From Oleidesulfovibrio sp047973035 (lineage in GTDB: Bacteria > Desulfobacterota > Desulfovibrionia > Desulfovibrionales > Desulfovibrionaceae): a stretch of DNA of 64,000 nucleotides. The position numbers and the translations under genes are program-made. Position 1 is the first letter of the stretch, and every line of letters begins with the position of its first letter. The notes beneath the pieces were generated by a model, which worked only from the letters and a program-made list of their open reading frames with translations, had not been told where the DNA came from and made no database searches. The stretch covers positions 124,001 to 188,000 of the forward strand of contig NZ_JBKEBF010000031.1 in assembly GCF_047973035.1 (NCBI RefSeq). The letters run 5' to 3'. Positions 1-7,228 of the stretch are shown piece after piece.

Positions 1-1067
1 GCTTCGTACTCTGCCCTGCTCATGGTACTGCCGCCGACTTCGTACTCTTTCGCATCCAGTTGACCGCTGGGGGTGTTTAAAACGCTCTTTCGCCGTGGCA
101 GGATGACACGCTCCGTACGTTGGCGACGCAGCCCCAAGGTATGCGTATGATGTATTACAGCTTCTTCCAGAGCAGACAGCTCGGCAGGACGACATAGAAG
201 CGTAAGAGTGCCGCCGGGGCGATTTTTCTTCATCATGCCAGGTGTGAAAATAACGTCCAGCGCTCCGGCAGCCATAAGCGCATCAATGGCGTGGCCCAAC
301 TCTTCACCTGTCAGGTGGTCGATGTTGGTCTGCAATGTGTAGATAACGTCATGCTCCTGCACCGTCTGTTGTTCGAGCAGGAACATCCGCAGCGGCCCGC
401 CGCCTTGCCTGCTGCCGAACGCAGTGGCACCGGCAGCCAGCACGCCTTGCGGCCCGTCTGCAAATTCGTCAGTGACAGCATCAATAATAAGCGCGCCTGT
501 GGGCGTAATAAGCTCCTGCCGCGCTTTGGAGGGCACGACCGGCTTTCCCTGCATGAGTGCGGCTGTTGCGGGTGCAGGCAGAGGAAGCTCGCCATGTTCG
601 CAAAGCACTGTACCTGTAAACCACGGTAGCGGGGCGCAGCTTACATAATGCACGCCTAGCTGCTCCAGCCCCCAGAATGCCCCGACAACGTCCACCAGCG
701 TATCCACCGCGCCGACTTCATGAAAATGCACCTGATCAACCTCAATGCCATGTGCCTGCGCTTCAACATCAGCCAGTCTGGCAATCGCACGCATGCTCCG
801 CTGCTTTACCCGCGGCGAAACATCAAGCCGCCGGATTATGTCCTCCAGCTGAGGCCTGTGACGTAAAGGCTGGGCCTGCGGCCAGTCGATCTCCATCCGG
901 CTTCCGGCAAGGCCGTTACGATATTCAGAAACAGCCCGCACGCTGACATCTATCCCCGCAGACACAAAGACCTGCTGAAGAGCTGAAGCATCACACCCCA
1001 GCCCGCAAAGAGCAGCAAGAAACATGTCGCCGCCTAACCCGAATGCACAGTCGATGTATAATTTCAT
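1..1067 (-). CDS. larC: LarC, nickel-pincer cofactor biosynthesis protein (3' end beyond the window)
   Basis: LarC inserts nickel into the pyridinium dithiocarboxylate precursor to complete the nickel-pincer nucleotide, the cofactor of lactate racemase LarA and relatives. The frame is open from an ATG at 1067 to the left edge, about 355 codons with no stop. It starts MKLYIDCAFGLGGDMFL and carries the family signature HFHEVGAVDTLVDVVG about 110 residues in, followed later by LITPTGALII. The last visible part contains KEYEVGG, which lies near the end of the nickel-insertion region in this family of roughly 400 residues, so most of the gene is present. Unlike the split larC1/larC2 arrangement in some lactobacilli, I see no frameshift. 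No larA, larB or larE is in the window. It is divergent from the CBS-domain gene at 1198. Confidence 0.9.
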   Translation of the reverse strand, partial: MKLYIDCAFGLGGDMFLAALCGLGCDASALQQVFVSAGIDVSVRAVSEYRNGLAGSRMEIDWPQAQPLRHRPQLEDIIRRLDVSPRVKQRSMRAIARLADVEAQAHGIEVDQVHFHEVGAVDTLVDVVGAFWGLEQLGVHYVSCAPLPWFTGTVLCEHGELPLPAPATAALMQGKPVVPSKARQELITPTGALIIDAVTDEFADGPQGVLAAGATAFGSRQGGGPLRMFLLEQQTVQEHDVIYTLQTNIDHLTGEELGHAIDALMAAGALDVIFTPGMMKKNRPGGTLTLLCRPAELSALEEAVIHHTHTLGLRRQRTERVILPRRKSVLNTPSGQLDAKEYEVGGSTMSRAEYE

Positions 1068-1197
1068 GAGAGTCTCCCTCTCGCTCCTTGCAGCGTATGA
1101 GTATAATTTCAGTTGAACCTGCTGCCAGATTGTGATTAATATATCATATACATAACCTTAAAGGCGCCTCTTTGCACCGCCACAGGAGGAGATTCCC

Positions 1198-1872
1198 ATG
1201 CTGATTCGCGACTGGATGTCAAGAGACGTCATTAGCGCCACCCCGGATATGTCGATGATGCGGGCCTCGAAGTTGATGAAAGAACACAACTTTGACCGTC
1301 TGCCCGTTGTGGATGCAAATAACAAACTGGTCGGTATCCTGTCTGACCGTGACATCAAAGAAGCATCCCCCTCAAAGGCGACTACTCTTGATGTGCACGA
1401 GCTGTATTACCTGCTTTCTGAAATCAAGGTCAAAGACATCATGACAAAAGATGTCTGTGCCGCAACGCCTGATGATACAGTGGAAAACGCCGCACTGGTA
1501 ATGCTGGAGCGGGACTTCAGCGGCATGCCGGTAATAGATGAGGATGGACGCCTTGTAGGCATCATTACCGACAAAGACATTTTTAAAGTGCTTTTGTCCA
1601 TATCCGGTGCACGGCATGGCGGGGTGCAATTCGGCTTTTTACTGCCGAATTCGCCCGGCACTCTCAAACCCATTGTGGATACACTCCGCTCTCATTCCGC
1701 ACGCATCACGTCCATTCTGACTTTCGAAGACAGAGACGACGGCATGAGGCAGGTATTCATTCGTATCCGTCCTATGGACAGATCAGACGAAAACACGCTT
1801 ATTGATGAACTTAAATCCAAATTCCGCATGACATACTGGTCGAGAGCCAATGTACATACCGGTCCTTTTTAA
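1198..1872 (+). CDS. Tandem CBS-domain protein with C-terminal ACT-like domain (AcuB-like)
   Basis: The 224-residue soluble protein has two CBS motifs. The first covers about residues 1-60 (DWMSRDVISATP, then LVGILSDRDI) and the second about 75-135 (VKDIMTKDVCAATP, then LVGIITDKDI). The remaining 80 residues contain LPNSPGTLKPIVDTLR, which fits an ACT-type regulatory fold. CBS pairs usually bind adenosine nucleotides, so a role as an energy or metabolite sensor is likely, but the partner is unknown. The start is supported by a strong AGGAGG eight bases upstream. A stem-loop terminator follows directly, so the gene is probably monocistronic. Confidence 0.85.
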   Translation: MLIRDWMSRDVISATPDMSMMRASKLMKEHNFDRLPVVDANNKLVGILSDRDIKEASPSKATTLDVHELYYLLSEIKVKDIMTKDVCAATPDDTVENAALVMLERDFSGMPVIDEDGRLVGIITDKDIFKVLLSISGARHGGVQFGFLLPNSPGTLKPIVDTLRSHSARITSILTFEDRDDGMRQVFIRIRPMDRSDENTLIDELKSKFRMTYWSRANVHTGPF

Positions 1873-1893
1873 ACACTTCCCATGTACGTATCG

Positions 1894-1923
1894 GCGGGCA
1901 CGATTATGTGCCCGCTTTTTTTA
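1894..1923 (+). terminator. Rho-independent terminator after the CBS-ACT gene
   Basis: An 8-bp perfect stem (GCGGGCAC / GTGCCCGC) with a six-base loop is followed by an uninterrupted run of T residues. Confidence 0.9.
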
Positions 1924-2247
1924 TTTCTCTGCCATATTCAGAAAGTCGCAACGATTCAGAATGATTACTTTTTAGTATATCATTCCTCTTAAAAAGTATG
2001 TACTTACGGCAAAAAAACCAATACCATCGCGCGCACAAACACCACTAACATATTGTAAAACAAAGCAATAATAATAAAAAAGGCATCTTGTATTTTAAAC
2101 AACCTTATGGCATGGTAGCAACGCTTTTGGAGCAAACGTTCCCTTTCAGAGGATAGTTTCTTTTAAAAGCACCGGCGCACAGAAACTATCATGCAGCCAT
2201 AGCCGCCTGAAAACGTTTCACAGCGCTCCCCCTGCCCCCTCTTGCTA
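1924..2247. other. AT-rich intergenic region upstream of dsrC
   Basis: No credible gene is seen here. The stretch is markedly AT-rich compared with its surroundings and includes a 9-bp inverted repeat (TACTTTTTA at 1966-1974 and TAAAAAGTA at 1990-1998, 15-base spacer). Such AT-rich DNA ahead of a very highly expressed gene could act as an UP element or regulator-binding zone. That is inference. Confidence 0.5.
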
Positions 2248-2277
2248 TTGACATTTTCTTTACAATGGCAGTATGGA
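2248..2277 (+). promoter_or_regulatory. Probable sigma-70 promoter of dsrC
   Basis: A perfect TTGACA box at 2248-2253 is followed after 18 bases by TATGGA at 2272-2277, a poor match to TATAAT. This would start transcription near 2284 and give a leader of about 150 bases before dsrC. No better pair is visible between the upstream terminator and the gene. Confidence 0.55.
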
Positions 2278-2281
2278 GGGT

Positions 2282-2343
2282 TTTCCCAACGGGAAAGTAC
2301 CCCGTCGGGGTTTGTGTAGGAGTCAAGCAGCGGATCGCTGCTT
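2282..2343 (+). promoter_or_regulatory. Three consecutive stem-loops in the dsrC leader
   Basis: Three perfect short hairpins lie in a row. TTTCCC/GGGAAA is at 2282-2296, ACCCC/GGGGT at 2299-2311 and AAGCAGC/GCTGCTT at 2325-2343, with loops of 3, 3 and 5 bases. None is followed by a T run, so they are not terminators. They would sit at or near the 5' end of the dsrC mRNA and could protect it from degradation, or be a regulatory structure. The function is inference. Confidence 0.55.
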
Positions 2344-2431
2344 ACATATAACTGTGTAAACATTTATGTTTCGCAGTTTGGCGTATGTACTAGCCCGATA
2401 CACCGCTAGATTATGTCCAAGGAGGACAAGC

Positions 2432-2749
2432 ATGGCTGAAGTAAGCTTCCAGGGTAAATCGTTCGAGGTTGACGAAGACGGCTTCCTGCTTCGCTTCGAT
2501 GAATGGTGCCCCGAGTGGGTTGAATACGTGAAGGAATCTGAAGGTATCACCGACATCACCGAAGATCACCAGAAGATCATTGACTTCCTGCAGGACTACT
2601 ACCGCAAGAACGGCATCGCTCCCATGGTGCGTATCCTGTCCAAAAACACCGGCTTCAAACTGAAGCAGGTGTACGAACTGTTCCCCTCCGGCCCCGGTAA
2701 GGGAGCATGCAAAATGGCTGGTCTGCCCAAGCCCACCGGCTGCGTGTAG
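2432..2749 (+). CDS. dsrC: DsrC, sulfur-carrier protein of dissimilatory sulfite reduction
   Basis: DsrC is the physiological sulfur carrier for dissimilatory sulfite reductase DsrAB. Its two C-terminal cysteines form the trisulfide later reduced through DsrMKJOP. The ATG at 2432 follows GGAGG by six bases and gives 105 residues, the usual length; an upstream in-frame start at 2366 lacks such a site. The C-terminal arm reads GKGACKMAGLPKPTGCV, with the two conserved cysteines ten residues apart and the last one penultimate, so the protein should be catalytically competent. It stands alone between its own promoter and terminator, as is usual in Desulfovibrio, where dsrC is not linked to dsrAB. 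Confidence 0.97.
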   Translation: MAEVSFQGKSFEVDEDGFLLRFDEWCPEWVEYVKESEGITDITEDHQKIIDFLQDYYRKNGIAPMVRILSKNTGFKLKQVYELFPSGPGKGACKMAGLPKPTGCV

Positions 2750-2770
2750 CATTCAGCGATTGATTGCAAA

Positions 2771-2799
2771 GGCGGAAGCGAAAGCTTCCGCCTTTTTTT
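2771..2799 (+). terminator. Rho-independent terminator of dsrC
   Basis: A perfect 9-bp stem (GGCGGAAGC / GCTTCCGCC) closed by a GAAA tetraloop is followed by seven T residues, 21 bases after the dsrC stop. Confidence 0.95.
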
Positions 2800-3001
2800 A
2801 TGCCTGCCCTTTTTGTACCTGATGTCTGCTACAGGTGGGCGAGGCCCGAACCTTAGGCTTGTTGTCTGAAATTTGATGCCTGAGACCTGCTGTATGCTGC
2901 AGATTCTCAATCTCCTTCCCTCAGCAATCAGAAGAGCGCACATCTTTCATTTCCGGACTATGGACTCACGTCCCCATGCTTTGCCGTGTTGCACAGGCCA
3001 T

Positions 3002-3034
3002 AAAAAAACGCCTGTCGCATACTACGTCAGGCGT
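3002..3034 (-). terminator. Rho-independent terminator of the glycosyltransferase gene at 3092
   Basis: Read on the minus strand, ACGCCTG and CAGGCGT pair around a 13-base loop and are followed by a T run. It lies about 60 bases past the stop of the gene at 3092. The 200 bases between this and the dsrC terminator hold nothing recognisable. Confidence 0.75.
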
Positions 3035-3091
3035 CCCAAAAACAATCTGAACTTCCCGCCGGCAATCGCTTTGCTGGCGAAATGAAACCGG

Positions 3092-4090
3092 CTAGGGCAC
3101 TACGCGTCCTACAGATACTCTTCGAGCCTCTTCATACACAGCACGCATGCAGGTTTCGGCATCAAGCGCCTCTGCTGTCTTTTTAGCCGCTTCGGCAATA
3201 TGTCGACGCTCCGCTTCTGACTGCCACAGTTCAGTCAACACCTGACGCAATGCCTGTACATCACCATATTCGACCACCCGGCCGTTTTCTCCGTCCTGTA
3301 CGTACCCTTCAGCGATACGCCTGCCCACAACGACAGTAGGCTTACCCATCATCATGGAGTTAAGAAATGTCTGTTGTCCCCCTGAATGAAGGGCACCACC
3401 GCGCATGCACACAGCAGCTATTCTGCATGAAGCCATCTTCTGCCTGAACTCCTGAGGTGTTATACCTTTTACTGTGACGTTTTCAGGAATACTGACTCCT
3501 TGCAGCAGGCTGGAATCCGTTGTGGCGATAAAAACGGGAATATCAAGTCCCCGTACAGCCTCGACCAGAACTTTATAGTCTCTGTCACCGTTGCCGCCTG
3601 CAAAAACAAAAGGCTCATCCGCCACTGAGTATTCGTATCCGGCAAGGGTATGAAAAAAAGGAACGTACACGAACTTATCTTTCGGAATATCAAATTCCTC
3701 GGAATAATCTTCCACTTCATGCCGCGCCCATACCACGAAGCAGTCAACACTGCGCGCGGAAAGGCGCTTATGCATACGTTTAATTACCTGCAATAGAGGC
3801 TTTTCGGAGCGGTACCATAAGCAGTCAATCATCACGGTGGGCACACGCCCGAAGGTGACAAGCGACTGCAACCAGCTGAAGCACTGTCCCATCGGGCCAC
3901 CGTCCAACACAACGACATCATACTTATGACGTTTAAAAAGCATCTTAAACGCTATATTTACGCCTGCAAGATACCGTTTATATACAGGCCATCCGCCGTA
4001 AAGGGCATCCACGCAAAGGCTGTCTGCAAGCTCGGTGTGCGTTCCCCAGAATTTGCCTTCTTTACCGGGTACAGTGGTCAGAACTTTCAT
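3092..4090 (-). CDS. Glycosyltransferase, GT-B fold (family 4-like)
   Basis: The protein has 332 residues. The N-terminal half shows KVLTTVPGKEGKFWGTHTELAD and later VVVLDGGPMGQ, a Rossmann-type acceptor half. The C-terminal half has FVFAGGNGDRDYKVLVEAV and then GGALHSGGQQTFLNSMMMG followed by KPTVVVG, the nucleotide-sugar half with the usual pattern before a small-residue/Pro switch, though the classical EX7E is poorly preserved. No membrane segment is visible. The ATG at 4090 follows GGGAGA by five bases. Donor and acceptor cannot be told. It is monocistronic, ending at a terminator, and lies far from the glycosyltransferase cluster at 20-26 kb. Confidence 0.75.
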   Translation of the reverse strand: MKVLTTVPGKEGKFWGTHTELADSLCVDALYGGWPVYKRYLAGVNIAFKMLFKRHKYDVVVLDGGPMGQCFSWLQSLVTFGRVPTVMIDCLWYRSEKPLLQVIKRMHKRLSARSVDCFVVWARHEVEDYSEEFDIPKDKFVYVPFFHTLAGYEYSVADEPFVFAGGNGDRDYKVLVEAVRGLDIPVFIATTDSSLLQGVSIPENVTVKGITPQEFRQKMASCRIAAVCMRGGALHSGGQQTFLNSMMMGKPTVVVGRRIAEGYVQDGENGRVVEYGDVQALRQVLTELWQSEAERRHIAEAAKKTAEALDAETCMRAVYEEARRVSVGRVVP

Positions 4091-4316
4091 AGTATTCTCC
4101 CTTTGCTAGCGGCCCGCGCCTACACACTTGAGCCGCCCGAATACATGTGCAGCGAACTAAACCATAAGCGTACGTATTGCTGCTGTATGGCTCGAAAAGC
4201 TATACGCAAAAAAGCGCGCCATGCATACACATGACGCGCAACTTATTGATTTTCTGTAAGCGAACAGCCTGCATGGCAGCCTGTACGCTGGAACAGAGCA
4301 GGTTTATACCAATGGA

Positions 4317-4592
4317 TTACTGCTCTGTGTTGCTGTACGCCGGAGTATACATCGGATCTTCCCCCATACCAGAAATTAAAGCATTCTGATACCGACGTAT
4401 GGCATATTCACTTTGCGCTTTCTGCAAACCGGCAACAACGTTCTGCAAAACCCCCACCATCGACACAAGCACTTCATCCGGCACAATAAAGCTGCCATCG
4501 TCATTGCGCTCCAGTTCTTCCATGCTTGTATAGATGCTACGAAAATCTTCCGAGATCATTTCCACGATCTGCTCGATGTTTTTTTGATTCAC
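4317..4592 (-). CDS. Small conserved-looking hypothetical protein
   Basis: I do not recognise the family. I prefer a GTG start at 4592, preceded by GGAGA at good spacing, giving 91 residues; an upstream ATG at 4682 would add 30 residues lacking a ribosome site. The product is soluble, acidic and predicted mostly helical (NIEQIVEMISEDFRSIYTSM, then VLQNVVAGLQKAQ), with a flexible tail. It has no signal peptide, cysteine motif or DNA-binding motif. Codon use looks like a genuine gene. Neighbours on both sides are more than 220 bases away, so it gives no context for function. Confidence 0.55.
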   Translation of the reverse strand: MNQKNIEQIVEMISEDFRSIYTSMEELERNDDGSFIVPDEVLVSMVGVLQNVVAGLQKAQSEYAIRRYQNALISGMGEDPMYTPAYSNTEQ

Positions 4593-4819
4593 GATGCTCT
4601 CCGCAAAAGGTCTCACGCAGAAGTGTGTCTCATGCGACAGCCAGATAAGCCGTCTTTCTGCGTGGCGCCCCCTTATTAACAACCCCTACCTTGCAGGTCT
4701 TTTATATTTTTTTCTACCGCAGACTCAACTAGTTAACGAGGCCCTATAAAAAAGCAAAATGGAAAGCATGCAACAAAACAAAGCAACACGCTGAAATAAA
4801 AGCACAATAATGCGAAGAA

Positions 4820-5878
4820 TTATTTTCTGATCTGCAACAGTTTGTGCAACCAGTCATCAAATCTGGGAATATCAAGAGATACCGCAACGCGAACTTCATG
4901 GTAGGGTTTTTTATAGCCTGACAGTAGCCAATCCCTACCTTCTAAAAAACTACCTATATCAATATACATATTTTTCCATACACACATATCAACATCTGAA
5001 ACAACAGCAAGAGCAAGAGCATCGTGCATATGGGCTCCGCTCAGTCCGCGGACTTCTGTGCTCCATAACACCCACGGAATCAGCGTATTACGCACAAAAG
5101 CACGAAGCGGATCGTCTCCGACGTACATAGCCTCTGCCTGCTCCTGCGTCAGAGAAGTCCGGCTGGTCACATTAACGGGAACAAAATACAGGGGCACACC
5201 GGAAGTAACGACCTGTGCAGTGGCTTGCGGGTCATACCATGTATTAAAACGCAAAGCATGCTTCCACACAGCCTCCGGAATGTCCGGAGTGTTCCAGACA
5301 GGCTGCATTTCATCAGGTTGCGTGGCGGTAAACACGCCCCCCATATGCACAACAGCGCCGATAAGGGGTACGATATCAGGGTATTTGCGTATGGCTAACG
5401 CAAGGTTGGTAAACGAGCCTTCCATTACCAGAACAAGCTCGTGCGGATATTGCCGCACCATGGAAGCAATAAGATCACATGCCGGCTCGGCAGCAGCTTT
5501 ACTCGATGGAGGGCAAAGGCTTACGTGGTCCCAGTAACGCGCTCCGTCACCGGCGGACTTCGCATCAAGAAACGCGTGATGGCGGGTTCTGTCAACGCTG
5601 TCCACGGGAATATCAGGACCGATTGCCACAGGAATATCCGACCTGCCCGCCAGATCCAACATGCGCAATGTGTTCTGGGCTGAGGCAGCAGCCCTGCAGT
5701 TACCCGCACAGGCGGTACATGCAACCAGTTCAATACGGGGTGACCATAGCGCAAGCGCCAGAGCCACCCCGTCGTCCACGTCGCGCACGGGCATACCCAT
5801 GGCGTTATCAATATCAAGAAGAACTTTGACAGGCCCGTTCCTGACAGACCCGCCCAGAATGGTACGTGTGTCGAGCAT
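4820..5878 (-). CDS. Inosine/uridine-preferring nucleoside hydrolase family protein
   Basis: This 352-residue protein belongs to the calcium-dependent nucleoside hydrolases that cleave the N-glycosidic bond of ribonucleosides. The Asp cluster that normally reads DTDPGxDDA appears near residue 22 as DIDNAMGMPVRDVDDGVAL, with several extra residues between the first Asp pair and the terminal DD. Later conserved pieces include GSFTNLALAI, a GGVF segment and HMHDALALAVV, which carries the last metal-binding Asp. The start has GGGGA before ATG. The gene lies 78 bases downstream of the binding lipoprotein at 5957 and is probably co-transcribed with the sensor operon, hinting that a nucleoside-like compound is the sensed ligand. 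That link is inference. Confidence 0.82.
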   Translation of the reverse strand: MLDTRTILGGSVRNGPVKVLLDIDNAMGMPVRDVDDGVALALALWSPRIELVACTACAGNCRAAASAQNTLRMLDLAGRSDIPVAIGPDIPVDSVDRTRHHAFLDAKSAGDGARYWDHVSLCPPSSKAAAEPACDLIASMVRQYPHELVLVMEGSFTNLALAIRKYPDIVPLIGAVVHMGGVFTATQPDEMQPVWNTPDIPEAVWKHALRFNTWYDPQATAQVVTSGVPLYFVPVNVTSRTSLTQEQAEAMYVGDDPLRAFVRNTLIPWVLWSTEVRGLSGAHMHDALALAVVSDVDMCVWKNMYIDIGSFLEGRDWLLSGYKKPYHEVRVAVSLDIPRFDDWLHKLLQIRK

Positions 5879-5956
5879 ACGTTCCCCGATGACCGGAGTT
5901 ATTAATAAGCAACCAGCCCAATCTGTTTTCTGTAACGCCGCACGTCAAGACGTACG

Positions 5957-7228
5957 TCAGGGAACACGCAACACATGTTTATCCCACCCCGCCTCGATAG
6001 CCTCAAGCCAGGTGGAGGGAATTTCCGGAACGGCATGAGAAGCCAGAATCTCAGGCGAAAGTGTGGCTTTGCCTAATGAAACAGCATTGAAAAGCGATTT
6101 ATGGTGCGGAGCCAGTTTGGAAGACTCCACAACAGGATAGTCTCCCCAGTTTTCCGGATTAAATTTATGCGCCTGTGCTTCGGGAGAAAGCAAAAAGTTA
6201 GACAAGACCATAGCCCCTGCTTTGTTCGGCGCGTTGAAGGCAATAGCGGTAAAGTGAGTGTTAAATATCGAACCTTCGGACAGTACGAACGTACGCACGG
6301 TATCAGGATACGTTCCTTCCAGAATTTTGCTTTGTGCATGGCTGGGATGGTACGCCATGTTAAAATCCACTTCGCCCCGCGCAAACAGCGTATCCAGTGC
6401 AGCCGGGTCCTTTGGCTGGCTTACCCCCTGCTGCCACAGAAACGGCTTTACATCATTAAGCCACCGCCAGAGTTCAGACGACTTTTTTGCCCACAACGCT
6501 TCATCATAACCGCCCATAAATTGCTGGTATCCACCGGATACAGCATACAAAACCTGACGTAAAAAAGCAGAGCCCGTGAAGTCAGGTGGCTGCGGATATG
6601 TGAACCTGCCGGGATTCTGCATTATCCATTTTTTCAGAGCAGCGAAAGTTCTTGGCGGAGAAGATATACGGGCGCTGTCATACTCAAAAACAAATTGCGC
6701 CCTGCCATAAGGCGCTTCGTATCCGTTTACGGGATAACCGAAATCAGTTGCAGCGGAAGAAGCATCAACATACTTCATATTAGGTAATTTATCTGCGAAA
6801 GGACCGTACAGTACGCCGCCTTCCCGGGCATTGCGAAAATTTTCTCCGTTTATCCATAAGACATCTATAGTTCCAGTGTTCTTGCCTGCTGCCTTCTCTG
6901 TCAGCAACTTATTTACAAAGACAGAAGCATCCATAGGGATACGCTCTACGGTAATATCGTGGCGCAGCTTCATCTCTTTGGCAACGTATCCATCCACCCA
7001 TGCATTGATCTGGGCGGAACCACCCCACATATAAAACCGGACAGTGCTCCCCTTTGCGAGAGCCTCAATCTCTTCATAAGTTTTACTGTCTATACTTTCA
7101 GATTTTGACACAGAGTCATCGGCGCAACCGGTTATAAACAAACAAAGTGCGGCCAAAGCCGCAACAGTGTAAAGACTCATAGCTCTCTTGCAGAAAGGTA
7201 CAACGTCATTCGGAAACACTTTGATCAT
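5957..7228 (-). CDS. Periplasmic solute-binding lipoprotein, YnjB/spermidine-type ABC family
   Basis: The 423-residue product starts with a lipoprotein signal ending FITGC, so it should be anchored in a membrane facing the periplasm. The mature part has VRFYMWGGSAQINAWVDGY near residue 63 and IDVLWINGENF around 124, patterns of the extracellular binding proteins related to YnjB and ThiB/PotD, and later NFLLSPEAQAHKFNPENWG. The ATG at 7228 follows GGAGA by six bases and overlaps the end of the kinase gene by 23 bases, implying translational coupling. No ABC permease or ATPase is nearby, so it may present ligand to the kinase rather than to a transporter. Confidence 0.8.
   Translation of the reverse strand: MIKVFPNDVVPFCKRAMSLYTVAALAALCLFITGCADDSVSKSESIDSKTYEEIEALAKGSTVRFYMWGGSAQINAWVDGYVAKEMKLRHDITVERIPMDASVFVNKLLTEKAAGKNTGTIDVLWINGENFRNAREGGVLYGPFADKLPNMKYVDASSAATDFGYPVNGYEAPYGRAQFVFEYDSARISSPPRTFAALKKWIMQNPGRFTYPQPPDFTGSAFLRQVLYAVSGGYQQFMGGYDEALWAKKSSELWRWLNDVKPFLWQQGVSQPKDPAALDTLFARGEVDFNMAYHPSHAQSKILEGTYPDTVRTFVLSEGSIFNTHFTAIAFNAPNKAGAMVLSNFLLSPEAQAHKFNPENWGDYPVVESSKLAPHHKSLFNAVSLGKATLSPEILASHAVPEIPSTWLEAIEAGWDKHVLRVP

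Noticed and set aside
291..946. Several short plus-strand open frames in the first kilobase
   Set aside because: They are antisense to larC, whose 355-codon frame contains the family signature.
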